Positions 11,923 through 24,546 are shown, numbered from the stretch's first letter. The stretch is DNA of 64,000 nt from Termitomyces sp. T153 (GCA_018296165.2 JACKQL020000088.1:143469-207468); one strand, 5' to 3'. Translations and numbers: made by a program. Notes: generated by a model from the sequence alone, not told the origin.

Positions 11923-13068
11923 TGTCATGACCTGTTCCCTGAAGCCCCGTACACCACCCGACAAACCCCTGCTCCCCTGGAACCCCCCCCCTGACACTTT
12001 GTCAAACTTCCCCAGCACTCCGCACCTACTCCAGCCAACTCTGACACATTCTTGGCTGACTCCAACGGCCCCCTGGCCAACTCTAATGTCTTCTCCACAG
12101 CCGCTGGCACTTCCCCTGGACTTCCTGAGCCCCTGGGACCACTCCCCTACCATGCCTGACCCCATTACACATCATCAACTTGACACCCTGGCTCCCCCAA
12201 CTTACCCTGGAGTATCACAACAACCTTGGAATGGACCGTGTTGCAATTGATCCCATCAACATATCAATGTGGCCTGCCCTCTGGTTGTAACCAACACCCA
12301 TTGACTCTGTTGAGCTCTGCCAAGCCCCGCCACTACAGCCAATGTCCCCGGAGCTCTTCAGTAGTCAGTATATAAGACATAGAGTAGCTCCTCATACTCT
12401 AGTCTTGAGATTACTTACCTATGTACTGGCCTTTCCTGATGTGTTTCTGATTGTTTCTTCTCATGTTTTGTGTCCTGTGTCTTGTTTTCCTTATTCTCAG
12501 TCTCCCAGTCTTATCTTGTCTCTATTCTATTATCTTTTCGTTATCATTCCATGTCTCTGCCTGAATCTATTCTCATTTTCATCTCATCTTCGTCTCATTT
12601 CATTTGACTCCATCTCATCTCATTTAATTCTGTCTATTGTGTTCAAGTCCTCTCAACTCTAATGTCCTCATGAACTCTGCCATTACAATTACGAACCTCT
12701 GACACTTGTTACCAACCCTGGACCCTGCTATACACTCAGCTCCAAACCCCATCAACCCCTGTTGATCCTCCATCAGAACTCTGGCTCTGCTCCTGTCATC
12801 CGCATAGCCTCCACCTCCTCCGCACCCACAATACTCACACATAGACTTATGCCTGAACCCCACCAAGCCTGTCCCCTGTCCCCACAACTCATCTTCTACT
12901 CCTCTGGACTTCCCTGGACTTGCTTGGACCAATCTCCACTAACCACCCTCACAAGTTCCCAATGCTTGGAACACCTCCGAGTGCCCAGTTGTCAGTGCAG
13001 AGAATCATGTCCACCTAGTAAGAACTCGCCCAGTGTAGCTGAGCCCCTGTGGTCAGTGGAACCTGACA
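11923..13068 (+). repeat. LTR of family A, copy d (3' LTR)
   Basis: A complete 1146-bp LTR from TGTCATGACC to CCTGACA. The TATA-like stretch is near 12370. It is very close to LTR c over its shared length. Its right edge meets the 3' end of the family B element at 13069 without a recognisable target duplication. Confidence 0.85.
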
Positions 13069-13084
13069 CCTTGTATGGTGTGTG

Positions 13085-13270
13085 GAGCATTGGGATATCT
13101 CTGGTAGAACTCCTTGATAAGTCTGGGGGCATGTACATTCTCCCACAGCTCCCAGGAGATATCCTCAATTCCATAGCCTTTTCCACTTCACCTTGTATTG
13201 TAGTCATCTCCAGAATAAATGGCTATTTAGGATTTCCTCCACCTTGTATTCCTTGTTGTTGCTAACTACC
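13085..13270 (-). pseudogene. Chromodomain remnant of family B pol
   Basis: The minus-strand translation includes EYKVEEIL, then, after frame damage, ISWELWENVHAPRLIKEFYQ (about 13163-13104). This fits the end of a chromodomain (trp-glu, then asn, then an acidic helix with leu-ile/val and phe). In chromoviruses this domain sits at the integrase C-terminus and steers insertion into marked chromatin. It lies at the expected place, downstream of the integrase remnant. Confidence 0.65.
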
Positions 13271-13650
13271 ATGGGGGGCAGCAGAGGTGGCAGACAATGT
13301 CCTGGAATAGGATCCTTAGGGGCCAGAGTTAGTTTGACCATGTTGAATACCAGATGAAGCTGGAGCATCCCTGCAGGGAGCTGGAGTCAATAGGCCAAGG
13401 GTCCTACCTGTTGTTCCACTGTGAAAGGTCCCAACTAATGGTGTGACAGCTTCTTCAAGGGCCAGGTAGTTGTAATGTCAGAGGCATCTAGGTAGACTCA
13501 ATCTCCAGGCTGATATTTGTGCTCTGGAGTCCTCCCATGGTTGTAGTATTGGGCCATATTGTCCTTGGCCTTTGCCAGCACTGCCTGGGCCTTCTTGTGT
13601 GACCTCTTCATCCAGTCCACAAATTTGTTTACTGCCTCATTCTCTAAGGG

Positions 13651-14030
13651 TCAAGCCCAGAGTTCAAAACCCATGCATGGATGCCATCCTGTATTAAGGA
13701 AGAATGGACAGAACTGGATGAATGCATGAACATGGTTGTTGTATTGGAATTTGGTGTTGAGGAGGAGTTTGTCCCAGTTATCTTGGCACTTGTTGCAAAA
13801 GAGGTGGAGGAACTGCTCTAACTCCTGGTTTACATGTTCCATCTGGCTGTCAGACTGCAGGTGATAGGCAGTAGTGGTGTGGAGCTTCACTCCAAGCAGT
13901 CGGTAGAGCTCCTGGATGAACTCTGCCACAAATTGTAGTCCCCAATCAGAGACATAGGTGATGGAGAGGGCATGGAGCTTCCATTTCCTCTTCTGCTCCC
14001 TTGACAGTGAGACCCTCCATGGCTCAGATT
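13651..14030 (-). pseudogene. Integrase remnant, family B copy 1
   Basis: Recognisable patches are YVSDWGLQFVAEFIQELYRL, TTTAYHLQSDSQMEHVNQEL and NTKFQYNNHVHAF. They cover the second catalytic Asp (SDWG) and the region of the catalytic Glu (MEHVNQE). The upstream part, with the HHCC zinc finger and first Asp, is absent: sequence from just after RNase H (LFAI) runs almost directly into YVSDWG, so several hundred codons are deleted. Not functional. Confidence 0.8.
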
Positions 14031-15610
14031 GCAAATAATTCAGGGTGGAGAAGCACAATGTTGCTGTTATCCCCTTTCCCTGTGCTGTGGTCCACTCTCT
14101 GGAATAGGGTGTCTGGTTTCCCCATGCTCTGGCCAGGCTTGTAGTGCAAGGAGAAGTTGAAGTTGGCAAGGTAGAGGGACTGCTGAGCCTGTTGGCAATT
14201 GAGCTTCTTGGCTGTCTGGAAGTATTCGAGGTTCTTGTGATCCATCCAGACTTCAAACTTGTGCTGCATGCCTTCTAGGAAGTGCTGCCACTCCTCAAAT
14301 GACTGAATGATGGCCAGCATCTCTTTGTCATGGATCTCATAGTTCCACTCCACCATGTTCAGGCTCTTGGAGTAAAAGGCCACTAGATGCCACTTCCCAT
14401 CCTCTAGAGATTGCTGCAAGAGCACAGCCCCAGTGGCAAATTCAGAGCTGTTGGCCTCTACCTGGAAGGGAGAGTTGTCATCTAGGAAGAAGAGGATGGG
14501 TCCAGAGGTCACAGTGCACTTGAGAGTATCAAAGGCCATCTGCTCTGGAGGGTTCCCAACTCCACATAACATCTCTTTTGGTGAGGTTGAATAGTGGATG
14601 AGTGTGGTGCAAGAAGTCCTGGATGAATCTCCAGTAGAAGTTTGCAAAACCAAGAAATGCCTGCACCTCCTTCTTGTTCTTGGGCTCCAGCCACTCTGCC
14701 ACACCTGCTACCTTCACTGGGTCTATCTCCACAGCTCCATGCAAGATGATCAGGCCAAGGTAGTTGATCTGGGTTTGTTCAAACTTGCACTTCTCTGGCT
14801 TGAGGTAGAGCTAGTGCTGGTGGAGGTGTTCCAGGACAAGGCAAGTGATCCAACAGTGTTCCTCTAGGGGTTTGGTGTGGATGAGGATGTTGTTAAGGTA
14901 CACACACACCATGCCCTCTGCTATGAGGTCCCAGAAGATGTTGTTCATTATGGTCTGGAAGGTGGCAAGGCTATTGGTCTGAAGAACATAATGAGTGGCT
15001 CAAACAATCTCCAGTTGGTCTGAAAGGTGGCCTTCCACTTGTCTCCTTCCTGAATGTGCACATTGTTGTAACCCCACCAAACATCCAGTTTAGTGAAGTA
15101 TTGCACACCCCAGAGGTTGTTTATGAGCTTGGAGATGAGAGGGAGGGGTCACTAGTTATTCATCATCATGGCATTGAGAACTTGGTAGTCCTGGACCAGT
15201 TGGAGCAGTCTATCCTTCTTCTTAATCAAGAAGACCAGAGAAGCCATTAGAAACTTGGACAGGCAGATATGACCAGAGTCCAGGTTCTGCTGCAGGAATG
15301 CATCAAGCTCATCCTGCTCCCTGGGAGCAAGCAGGTAGACCTTACAGCTGGAAGGTGTGGAATCTGGCAGCAGTTCAATGGTGTGGTCCCACCTCTTGCA
15401 CTCCAGAAGTGAGTCAAACAAAGCTTTGGAGAACACATCCTTAAATGCATGAAGATAGTGGAGTACCACATGCCAGAACTCTTGGGGCACAGCATTAGCA
15501 GCAAATGCCTGGGCCAGCCATTGGGATGTGGTCTGGCTAGCCTGGATCTCCACAACAGAGGGTGGCAGGTGTATGATGGTAGCATAGATTTGATCCCCCA
15601 CTTCTACCAC
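14031..15610 (-). pseudogene. Reverse transcriptase and RNase H, family B copy 1
   Basis: The RT portion shows WSYLPVQVSNG/LVFLIKKKDR, LVQDYQVLNAM and YLNNILIH, then LKPEKCKFEQTQINYLGLII and VQAFLGFANFYWRFIQDF. RNase H follows with [34 protein letters not shown] and VWMDHKNLEYF. The active-site motif that is normally YLDD reads YLNN (codons at 14889-14900), so both catalytic aspartates are asparagines. Several frameshifts and stops separate the pieces. Confidence 0.85.
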
Positions 15611-15807
15611 TTAATTCAGGAACTCCAGCTTGTATATGCCACCAAACTCCCCTCACATTTCTCCTCTGGAGCTCCACCACTGCTTTAGTTGTTCTTGTAG
15701 AGGGCCTCTCTACAAGAGAATACCAGAGGTGGGGGATCTAGAAGGTCTAGATCTGCAAAGGGGAGAGGGCTGGCATGACATGCATGAATGGCTGCATGCT
15801 TCCTAAC

Positions 15808-16251
15808 TCAGGTCTGATGCTCCACCCTGTCCTCTGCAGCACAGGTGGAGCACTTCTGGGGGCACCTGTTCATGGTTACCTCTCCTTTGGTCCAATCAAC
15901 CTTGGGGTTGTGCTTGTAGAGCCACATGAAACCAAGAATCATGTTCTGCCTACTCAAGCTGGTGATGGCAAACATAGTGTGCTCTGCATGGTTCTGATAG
16001 CAGAGGACTAGATTAACTATAGAGTTGATGGTGCCTGCTTTGTTAGGTGTTCCATTAATGTTGTAGACAGAAATGGGCTTAAGAAGAGGCTGCATGGTTG
16101 GGCCATAGCATCTGACAAATCCTGAGTCCAGGAACAGTCCTGTTGTTCCACTATCCAGAAGAGCCATGACTCTGCTAGTTTGCTGAGTGTCCATCATCTC
16201 AATCTCCACATTAAGATACAGGGAGTTGGCAGACAGGCCAGAGGCCATCAC
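15808..16251 (-). pseudogene. Retropepsin-like protease, family B copy 1
   Basis: The translation has VMALLDSGTTGLFLDSGFV, with the aspartic protease DSG triad at about 16155-16147, then NMILGFMWLYKHNPKVDWTKG, which is the expected ILG patch and the linker to RT. It lies between gag and RT as in other Ty3/Gypsy elements. The surrounding frame is interrupted on both sides. Confidence 0.8.
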
Positions 16252-16337
16252 ATACTGTCAGGGCATTTGATGCACCCAAGCAGGGCCACACCAATGGACC
16301 TTTGGAGGTGTTGGGGAGCTTGGCAGGAGCTCTGAAG

Positions 16338-17700
16338 TTAGTGTTTGTATGTCTGAAGGGGGCATTGAGGTTCTTCTGTCTCAGAATGAAGGGCATTGGA
16401 AAAGGCAGTTTCATTTTCTATCAACAGACATGAGAACCTGTTATCACCCAGCAACAGAGGCATACACCTCATCTGTTGCTCAACTAAAAATCCATGTCCA
16501 GCTCTGGAGGTGAGGTGCACATGCTGATTCCCTCCAGAGTCAACTCTGGTGTGGGCTTGTCCAGCAATGGAGCTCTGGCAGCATTCTTTGCAGCCAAAAG
16601 CTGCACGAGGAGTTCCTCCTGCTCTGCTGTGGAGAGATAGCATACCTCCAGGCCCAGGAAGCACTGCTATGCAAAGTGCCTGGGCTTCTAACATCTTCAG
16701 CACAGCAACAGGGCAGTGCAGAGCTGCTTGGCAGCATCCATGTCCATGAGAATCCCCAGCAGCAGGGGGCATGCTGTGGGGATGGCCAGAGTAAGAGCTG
16801 GTGTTGGATAGGCAGGTGTGGGATGGCAGAAGTTGCTGATCAGAGCTGGGTGCAGCATAGAATGGGGTGGCAGAGCTCCCTCTGGATTGCCATGAGTTGT
16901 CATTGGTCCTGGGCCACCTCATACCATGATGCAATCATTTCATTGTTAGGGCAACCCTCTGCCAGATTGTCAATGGATTCTACCAGTGCAGAGTGCAGGC
17001 TGTCCCAGAAGGTGAGGCATAGTTTGAGGCCACTGGGGTAGGTGGCCTGCTCAACTAGAGATCCAGCATATGCTTTCCTTGTCCATACTGCTTCCTATCA
17101 CACAGTGTCAAGATCACAGTCTTGGCAGGGTCTAACAGAAAAAACTCCATGCAGAAGTCCTTCTCAAAGGCAGCCCAGTCCAGAAAGCTTTCCACACCTC
17201 CAGGGTGATGAAAGACTCACAGCGCATAGGTAGAGCTGCATCTGGTCTTCATGTATGACAGCACCTAGACTATTTTCAACATGTCAGAGAGGTGAGGCAG
17301 GACTGCAGGAATTGCTCCCCACCAGAGCAGGCACCATTGTACACATCTGGTAGCATGGGATGTGGAATCTGCAGCCAGAAGGTCACCAGAAATGCAGAGA
17401 CAGGTGCAGATGTGGGCAGGGCTAGTTCTGCAGCCATCAGAGGGGCGGAGTTAGGATTTAGGTGTTTGGGCAATGCCTGGAGCAATTGGGAGATAAGATC
17501 TGTTATCTGACAGAGGGTGGAAAGTTCAGTAGTATGATGAGTGAGAGATGATTGCATTAATTGCATCTGGATTTCTAAGTGTAGCAGGCAAGTCCAGGCT
17601 TTGTCCTGCAGAGCTGGGGCCCCCAAGGATGTGTCTGGGTTGGCAAGCCAAGACATCAAACTCCACATTGTTTAATCCTGGTGGGGAAGCAATGGATAGT
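16338..17700 (-). pseudogene. gag region, family B copy 1
   Basis: In the minus-strand frame near 17,330 a patch LPDVYNGACSGGEQFLQSCL resembles the capsid start of chromovirus gag. It is followed by degraded capsid sequence broken by stops (patches around FHHPGGVESFLDWAAFEKDF and SNYASPSGTACTLHW). The C-terminal part near 16,400-16,900 has no intact zinc knuckle that I can see. The same gag start occurs in copy 2 at 62415-62777. Confidence 0.6.
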
Positions 17701-17762
17701 GGCTCAGAGGTTCCTTGCAGCTATGAGGGGCTTTCAGACCAGTTTTAGGATCCTTGTTCTGC

Positions 17763-17908
17763 TGTAAGGGAAACCTCTGGAGCAGCAGATCAGAGTCATG
17801 CAGCTAGCAGAGGGGAATCCAAAGTATATTAGCAGAGTAGACAACAATACAATCAGTAACTAATCACCTAGCAGAGGGGAATCTGAAGAGAACAAGTCTA
17901 AGGATCCT
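17763..17908 (-). repeat. Family B LTR fragment next to gag of copy 1
   Basis: It starts TGTAAGGGAAACCTCTGG and tracks the solo LTR at 20253 to about the GGATCC region, then stops. On the minus strand this is the end of the 5' LTR of the family B element. Confidence 0.7.
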
Positions 17909-18139
17909 TGTTGTCTCAGGTATCCATATTCTCTTATAATGTAGCTGTTAAATTGGGTCTGTAAAGAAAGAGCTAAAGTGAGCTTATTAGTTGCACAACT
18001 TTGCCAGGTGGGTCTATTGATAATTTACATACTACATTTGCTTATGATTTTCAAAGGCTCAGAATGATCAAGTGAGGTCTGCTTGAGTGGCCTAAGGCAT
18101 TTTTAACAACATGGTTGAGCAATTGCCTTGGCATCCCAG

Positions 18140-19650
18140 ACCAGCTTATAGGAAGCACTTGAAGAACAAAGAGTGTTAGAAGAATACCAGCATAACTTGC
18201 AGCAACAGTTGGAACATTTGCAGTGAAGCCTCCAGAAACAAGAGGAACACTTTCAGCAGGAACATCAAACTCTTTCTATACAAATGGCAACTCAGATCCA
18301 GCAGGCTTTGGAGGAACAACATCAGATCCACATGCAGTCTCTTCAAACCAGAGTCAATCATCCACAGAATTTCATCAAGCACAGATCATGGAGTTGGAAA
18401 ACATAATGAGGGAACTGGAAGGACTTCAAGCTGAGGTCAGTACATCATGCTTCTTGACATATGACTGCTTCCTGAGGGTTGAAAGTAGGAACTTTGGGAG
18501 CAAGCACAGCGCTGTCAGGAAGAGCTAGAAGACCAACTTTGCTAAGAATGTCAGGATATGTCTGAACAAACTGTGGAGGACTATCAGCATCTAGAGGAAC
18601 AAAGCCAAAGTCATCAGCAAACTCTCCAATCTGAAGTTGCTTGCTTGCAGGCTGAGTACCAGCATCAAGTTGCTGAAGCAACTAGGGCTCATGAAGAAAT
18701 GGAAGATAGGATTCAAGAGCTGGAGCAGGCTTGAGCTGAGGTGCATGTTGTAATTCAACCTCCAGGTCCTAGTGCCCAAGTAGTCAATGCTGCATCATCT
18801 GATGCCAGCATTGATGAGCTACTCCAAATTCCTTCCTCTCAGCATACTGGTCCAGGAACTAATGGGGTGAATGAGCAGCCTCTCAATGCTTCAACAGACA
18901 CTGTCCCAGGACCATACCACAGGCCTCCCTGATCATTTTTCTTCAATCTTAACTAACCTTGTTGGCTCCATGAACTTGCTGTGCAAAGAGGTAGCTGAAA
19001 CTCATGATGCTCTTGCAATAATGACCAACTTACCAAATGCTGGTGTTGGATTTCACATTGCCTCAGGATTGTGTCACCACTGTCCTTACAAGGCACTCCC
19101 TACCTCATGCCTCAAACATGATTTGATTTGTGCTGATGCTACATCTAGAAAATTGTTTGTGATGCATTGAAGGTCAAGCTAACAATAAAGCAAGATAAAG
19201 ACATCAAGCAAGCAACTAAAAATGGCAAACACATGGCATCAGCCAAAGAAGTTGATAGCTTTGATTGTGGTGAAATTTTTGCTCCTAAATTGATGCCTTT
19301 CCATCCTTATTGAGATGACATTCACTGTCTCTGAAATGGGTCCCTAGCCAATCAATTAATAAATGAGCTCCTAACAGCTGGACATGATTTTGATGATGAA
19401 ATGAAGAAAAGCTTGAAGAGCTACTTTTTGCAGCAGATATCAACTCTCAAGAAGGAACTCAAACATCAAGCAATGAGGCCCAGTGAGACAGCAGAACAAG
19501 CAGAAGAACAAGCCAAGACACAACATCAAATCACTCTGGCAAGGAATCAGGTTCAGATGTGCCAAATGAATGTAAGTAACTTAGTCTTTCTAAGCTATGA
19601 TCCTTCTGATGACTCTTTAAAACAGCTATTTAAATCTCAGCAGCAGATTT
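18140..19650 (+). pseudogene. Decayed coiled-coil gene, unrecognised family
   Basis: Plus-strand frames connect into a long Gln/Glu-rich helical protein: EALEEQRVLEEYQHNLQQQL, then MELENIMRELEGLQAE, a likely intron (GTCAGT at about 18437 to AAAGTAG), then HLEEQSQSHQQTLQSEVACL and HEEMEDRIQELEQA. Stops in frame are TGA, TAA or TAG where CGA or CAG would fit. Downstream come a patch with spaced cysteines (GLCHHCPYKALPTSCLKHDL near 19065-19130) and another helical piece (MKKSLKSYFLQQISTLKKEL at 19401) ending at a GTAAGT donor. I do not recognise the family. It could be a transposon-encoded protein or a captured gene. Confidence 0.4.
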
Positions 19651-20252
19651 GTCTTGATGGGCTCAACTAAGCAGATTGTGCTATTTGGCAGTTACTGCTT
19701 CAACTTGTCACTATGCTCTAAGCAGAAGGTCAAAGCACAGATGAACCTGACAAAACAGAGAGGGACGTTTATCACATTTGGTCATGACCATGGCACAATG
19801 CACAGACAACTGAGCTGCTTAAATGCATTGACTGTAACTGGGAGGCAACAAATGGCTATGGTAATTGACAGGCTGAAAAAGCTTTTCAATCATGAGTCCA
19901 TCTTGCTAGACCACCAGTCACACAAGAATGTCCCATAGCTGGACTTCCTTGCAATTAATATGATTGTGATTTTCTCAATACAAGGTGTCAAGATCAACTC
20001 AACCACTTAGATGTTCAGGAAGCCATTGAGTTACCTGAATTTGAACAGTTTGTTTTTTGTTTTGTAACCCACCAGCATGTTGCTTTCATTGGCTACAGAC
20101 AGCAGCCAGAGCCTGGATCTTCATGCCATACTATACCATTGCAGTCATGCTATACATTTCACCAGGATACTTCATCAACTCATCCCTATTACAAGTATGT
20201 TTTCTCTCTAGTTACTTCAGATCTCTCCTCACATGCATTGCAGTAGTGATGC

Positions 20253-20621
20253 TGCAAGAGCAATCTCCAGAGTGGCAGATCAGGGTCACACAGCTAGCAG
20301 AGGGGAATCCAAAGTATATTAGCAGAGTAGATGACAATACAATCAGTAACTAATCACCTAGCAGAGGGGAATCTGAAGAGAACAAGTCTAAGGATCCCCA
20401 CTGCTCAGTGCAGTGCATCAGTGGGCAGCGGAGGCATGGGAACTACTGTACAGGTGACTGGAGCTACTCCTAACCCTAGGGCAATGGTTGCTGAGGTAAG
20501 ACAGAGAACTCTGCAGTTCTCTGGAGATCTCCAGGGTTCTGGAAAGAGCCCTGGAGATGTCAAACAAGCTGCAGAGGTGCTGGAACCAGTCATGGAGGTT
20601 GGAAATGGAAGTCCCTTGACA
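20253..20621 (-). repeat. Solo LTR of family B with target duplication
   Basis: The LTR reads TGCAAGAGC to CCTTGACA over 369 bp and is flanked by GATGC (20248-20252) and GACGC (20622-20626), a 5-bp duplication with one C/T difference. No internal sequence is attached on either side. It defines the full length of the family B LTR used to recognise the fragments at 8075, 17763, 42954 and 62826. Confidence 0.7.
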
Positions 20622-20626
20622 GACGC

Positions 20627-22048
20627 AGAGAACTAATATCACTGAACCTTGTTAGTAAGTACATAGTTGAATATAGAAATGGTTTTACTAAGGACAAGCT
20701 TCACTAAAGCTGAGCATAATGCATTGTGAAGATGAAGAATCTTATCAAACTTTGTCACCAATTCAGAAGTCCAGATCCAAGACCTTGTTCTTTGATTATA
20801 TTGACTTCATTGCCTCAAGCTCTGCTGATGCTGAACTGTTCATTCTGGTTGTCTAAGCTGCCTTGTTCAAGGAAGCATGGTGTATGGCCAATGCTCTGAT
20901 CTCTACACTTCCATCAAACTCACTTCACAGCTATACACTTAAGCTTACACATTCATTTGCTCAGCCAAGGAGGTGAGCATGACACACATCATCTTTGGGA
21001 AGCTGTTAACCTCATCTTCTCTAAAGGACAGCAGTGTGGCATGTCATAGTCATTGACAGTGATCTCAAAGGCTCTGCTATCCTTGAGGTTATCTATCAAA
21101 AGCACTCTGAGGTGTTTGTATGCAGTATTATGGAGCATAGAAACTTCTTGGTGGTTGCAGTGTTCAGCTTCAAGCAGGGCAAGGTTGGCATGTTCTTGAT
21201 GTGAGGAGTTGTTCATTCTTATGCTTGAGCACTTGGATGAGACAGTATTGGTGGGTGCAAGCTATGCCTGCTTAGATACTGGCTTGGTGACTCTATGTAC
21301 TTATTGACTCAATGATATAACTTATCAAGGTTGATCACCTCTAGACTTGTGTTGCTGTCGTGTCGCTGGCAACTTGTGAATCGACTCTCTCAGAGGCTTG
21401 CTGATCGAGTCAATTCCTGTTTACATGAAATTTTGACTTGGAAAAATGAAATGTATTTCTTTCTCATATATTTCCATTGGATATATGTTATAATTTTTTC
21501 AAGTTGTATTTCACTAAGAAAAAGTATGAAAATATTAAAGAGAAATATTCAAAGAAAGAAGTCAAATCCTTTGAAGCCTATTTCTATGATCAATGTTATT
21601 TCTATATCTTTGAGGAACATGAAAAGAACAAATATTAACATTTCGAGCCTGTTTGTACTGGCAAAAAGGTAAAAAAAGTGTTATTTTACAACAGGAATCG
21701 GCTAGGAAATAGGTGAACATTTTCTCAACTTTGACATTGAGAAAATGCTTACATATATCTCAAGGAAACACGTCATGGAAGTTGCATGACATGTTTCTTT
21801 TTCCCTTTTTCCAAAGTAAACAGCTTCCGCTGCCAGCAGTGAGGAAAAGCATGTGATCGGATTAGGCATGTGACCGGATTGCGTTACATGTGTGGCGTGT
21901 GAACTTGAAGTTACGCTCAAGTTCGTGAGTCACATACATGTCCTTTCCATCATACACGTCTTTCTTCTCTCATACTGTTCGCACGCTTGAATAATAGCTC
22001 ATGAGTAAAAGGCCCAGAAGTCCTTCGTCTACTATACTATCAAACAAA
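20627..22048. other. Degenerate coding-like stretch, then AT-rich spacer
   Basis: Plus-strand frames from 20,730 to 21,250 contain short protein-like runs broken by many stops and no identifiable domain; they may continue the relic at 18.1-19.6 kb. From about 21,400 the sequence becomes AT-rich and unique. It forms the left border of the gene island and the upstream region of the oxygenase gene. I see no gene. Confidence 0.4.
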
Positions 22049-23587
22049 ATGCCACAAAGAAACTCAACATCGGGGGCTCCACGGGCCGCCAATGTATGAG
22101 TTCAATTACCTGTACAATGTAGAAAGACCAAGCTTCAATGTCCACAGGTTATCTTTCATTCTGCAGAAAAATTTTGCGATGAACTTAGGACCGCTTTTGA
22201 CGTTCAACGTGCGCTGCAGAAGGAGGACTTCATCAATGCTATAGGGATCTCTTTGACCACATACGAAGAAAAAAAGCCTCCAAGCGCAGAGCAGCAGGTA
22301 CTGCCTTCATAGATTCTGAGAGTTTTCATCACAATCATGCTGACGACTTTATAGAGAATTTTGAAGGAGTTACGCGATGTGCACAAAGTCTCCTCAAAGC
22401 CTTACCAGGCAGGGGAATTTGACGAACCGTTCCACCTTAAAATCACGCAATCCGGTTGTGAATTTGATGGCACTTGTGAAGAACTTACAGAGGAACACTT
22501 GAAGACATGGTTCGAGAATGCTTCTGTCTCGGGCTACGGTGACAATAAGTCTCTTGAGACCAAGACAGATCTTAATGTCCGAGACGCAAGGGAAATCTCA
22601 TGCGACGCCTTTTCAGTCCGGCCAGAACTCCTCGAGAAAATCAACTCTACGTGGCAAGAAAAATTCTTTTACCCTGCCAGCGTTCATGTTGCACCTTATA
22701 AGATCCACATCTACGGCCCTCATGGCCATTTTAAATCTCATCGCGATACTCCAGAGCCAGGTCTTATTGGCACGTTCCTCCTTGGTGTTGGAGAAACATA
22801 CGAGAGTCAAACATACAAGAGTCTATATGCAGACGGGGTGTTCCACATTGGCGATCGGACTTTCAGGGCTGACATTGGGGAATGGATTGCGTTCTATCCC
22901 GATGTCCCTCATTCTATTTCTCCATTGCCTCAAAACTATTATCGTGCAGTAATTGCATTCAAAATCTTCAGCAACGGAACAGGAGATTTAACATTTTCTC
23001 ATGATCTGGAACTTCAGGAGCGTGTCGAGAAGATTCTTCATCATATCCCTCGGCCGTTTGGAATCTTACTGGATCATTCTTATCATTTGGGCGCTGTCGA
23101 ATTGAATGGCTACGATAAGATTCTGCTTGCAGCGGCACAGAACTATCAAGACTCGATTGTTCATGTTCTTCCTGTTATCATTTCGACAGTATCGGAGAGC
23201 TACTATGATGAAGAATACGATCAAGAATCCCATGAACTTCGTTCTTCCTATAATGCCGATATCAAACCATTCCTCCCCGCTCACATAGACATCTTGAACA
23301 AAAGGTTCACTCCTGAAGTAGAACAAGCCGTCAAATTCTTCGAGGGAGTAGAACATGTTCCATTCTATTGTAGTGATTTCCAACAGTCGGCAGGCCTCTG
23401 GGAACAAGAAGAGTCGGAGATTGACTTCACCGGAAATGAAGCTGATGGAACAAGGGAGTCCTCGATTTATCTGTCTCATGCGCTCCTTGTACTGTCAACA
23501 GGTGAAGATGGAGCTGTCAAAGCTGGTGCTGATACAAAGAAGTCTGAACTCGTTGCACGAGTTTTGTATGACATTAGATATGGTTGA
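22049..23587 (+). CDS. 2-oxoglutarate/Fe(II)-dependent oxygenase-like protein
   Basis: Three exons: 22049-22093, 22148-22297 and 22355-23587, with 54- and 57-bp GT-AG introns, both phase 0, about 475 residues. The ATG starts MPQRNSTSG. The iron site fits the 2OG-oxygenase fold: HxD in SHRDTPEPG (about H194, D196), the distal His in FYPDVPHSISP (about 251), and an Arg in NYYRAVIAF (about 262) for the 2-oxoglutarate carboxylate. Upstream is the family's usual YGPHGHF strand. The roughly 200-residue C-terminal extension has no domain I recognise. Proteins of this shape are common in mushroom genomes; the substrate is not known to me. No signal peptide is seen, so it is likely intracellular. The reading frame is clean throughout. 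Confidence 0.85.
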
Positions 23588-24546
23588 ATTTCATAACTGT
23601 TGCAATGGATCATTGCACAATCTTGTACAAATGCTGTTAGAATGTCACCAGACTGAATTTGTGCTTCTGGAAAACTGCCTACGTTATACTGACCTGGTTC
23701 TAGGAGTTGCAGTCTCCAGGAGCAGCATACTTCCGGCCAGGGTGTTGATGTTGATGATGGGGTGTAGAATGCATTAATTGGCATGAAGTGCTGAGGGCAG
23801 GGTCCGGGTATGTTTGCATGCAGGAGACAATTTGATACTCTTACACTAGATCTGCAAGTAGTTGAATAGAGTTGAAGGTATACTCCTTTATCAGCTTGTA
23901 ATCCACAACACTGCCCACCGACTTGTCCCTGTTCTTGTTCTCCATTCACGTCAAACTGCTTCGAGCACACGGATGGATGAAGAGCTGTAGAATGGATAAG
24001 ATGATTTGTAACAATATGGTATAATATTTGGAATCAATAGGACCAGATTTGGGAAGGTGCCGATAATAGCGAGTGGTGGAAAGATAAATGTACCTAAGAC
24101 CCCATAGGTAAACTTGTAGTATGCACTGCACTACGAGCCGCGGCACATGTGGACGAGCGGCATTCTTGCTTTTCCAATCATTTAGTAGTCTTACTCAAGT
24201 TTGCACTCTTACAGAATTTGAGCGAAGAGTTCTTTATTCATCAATCCATACTCAAATATTTCCGTATTACATATTATCAGAATCACTTAGAAACAAGAAC
24301 CATCTGTACAGAACTGCAAAAGAGGAAAAGAAGCACACATGAAGCAAGTCAAACAAACCTGGGGAAATACAATGATCAAAGAAGTACTTACTCATGTGGT
24401 TTGCGTTCCCTCATTGCCTTTGTTGTATTGACTGAGTTCATGTTGAATTGGAAGAAGCGCAATATTTCCGAGGAGCTACCACACTGACAATTAATCCACC
24501 ACCCTTGACACTGACACTCTCGTCAAATTCTTAGTAACATACACGG
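23588..24546. other. Intergenic, no gene seen
   Basis: I find no convincing coding sequence on either strand between the oxygenase stop and the DUF6697-like relic. Short open frames here overlap and have no domain signature. Confidence 0.5.

Larger units (their letters stand above)
13069..17762 (-). mobile_element. Family B chromodomain Ty3/Gypsy element, copy 1 (decayed)
   Basis: Minus-strand order from right to left is gag (about 17,700-16,400), protease (16,251-15,808), reverse transcriptase (about 15,610-14,600), RNase H (14,700-14,040), integrase remnant (about 13,980-13,651) and a chromodomain-like end (13,270-13,085). That domain order and the terminal chromodomain identify a chromovirus-type element. 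Many stops and frameshifts are present, and part of the integrase is deleted. The upstream LTR piece is at 17763-17908. No intact 3' LTR of its own family follows: it is cut at a family A LTR. Confidence 0.85.
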
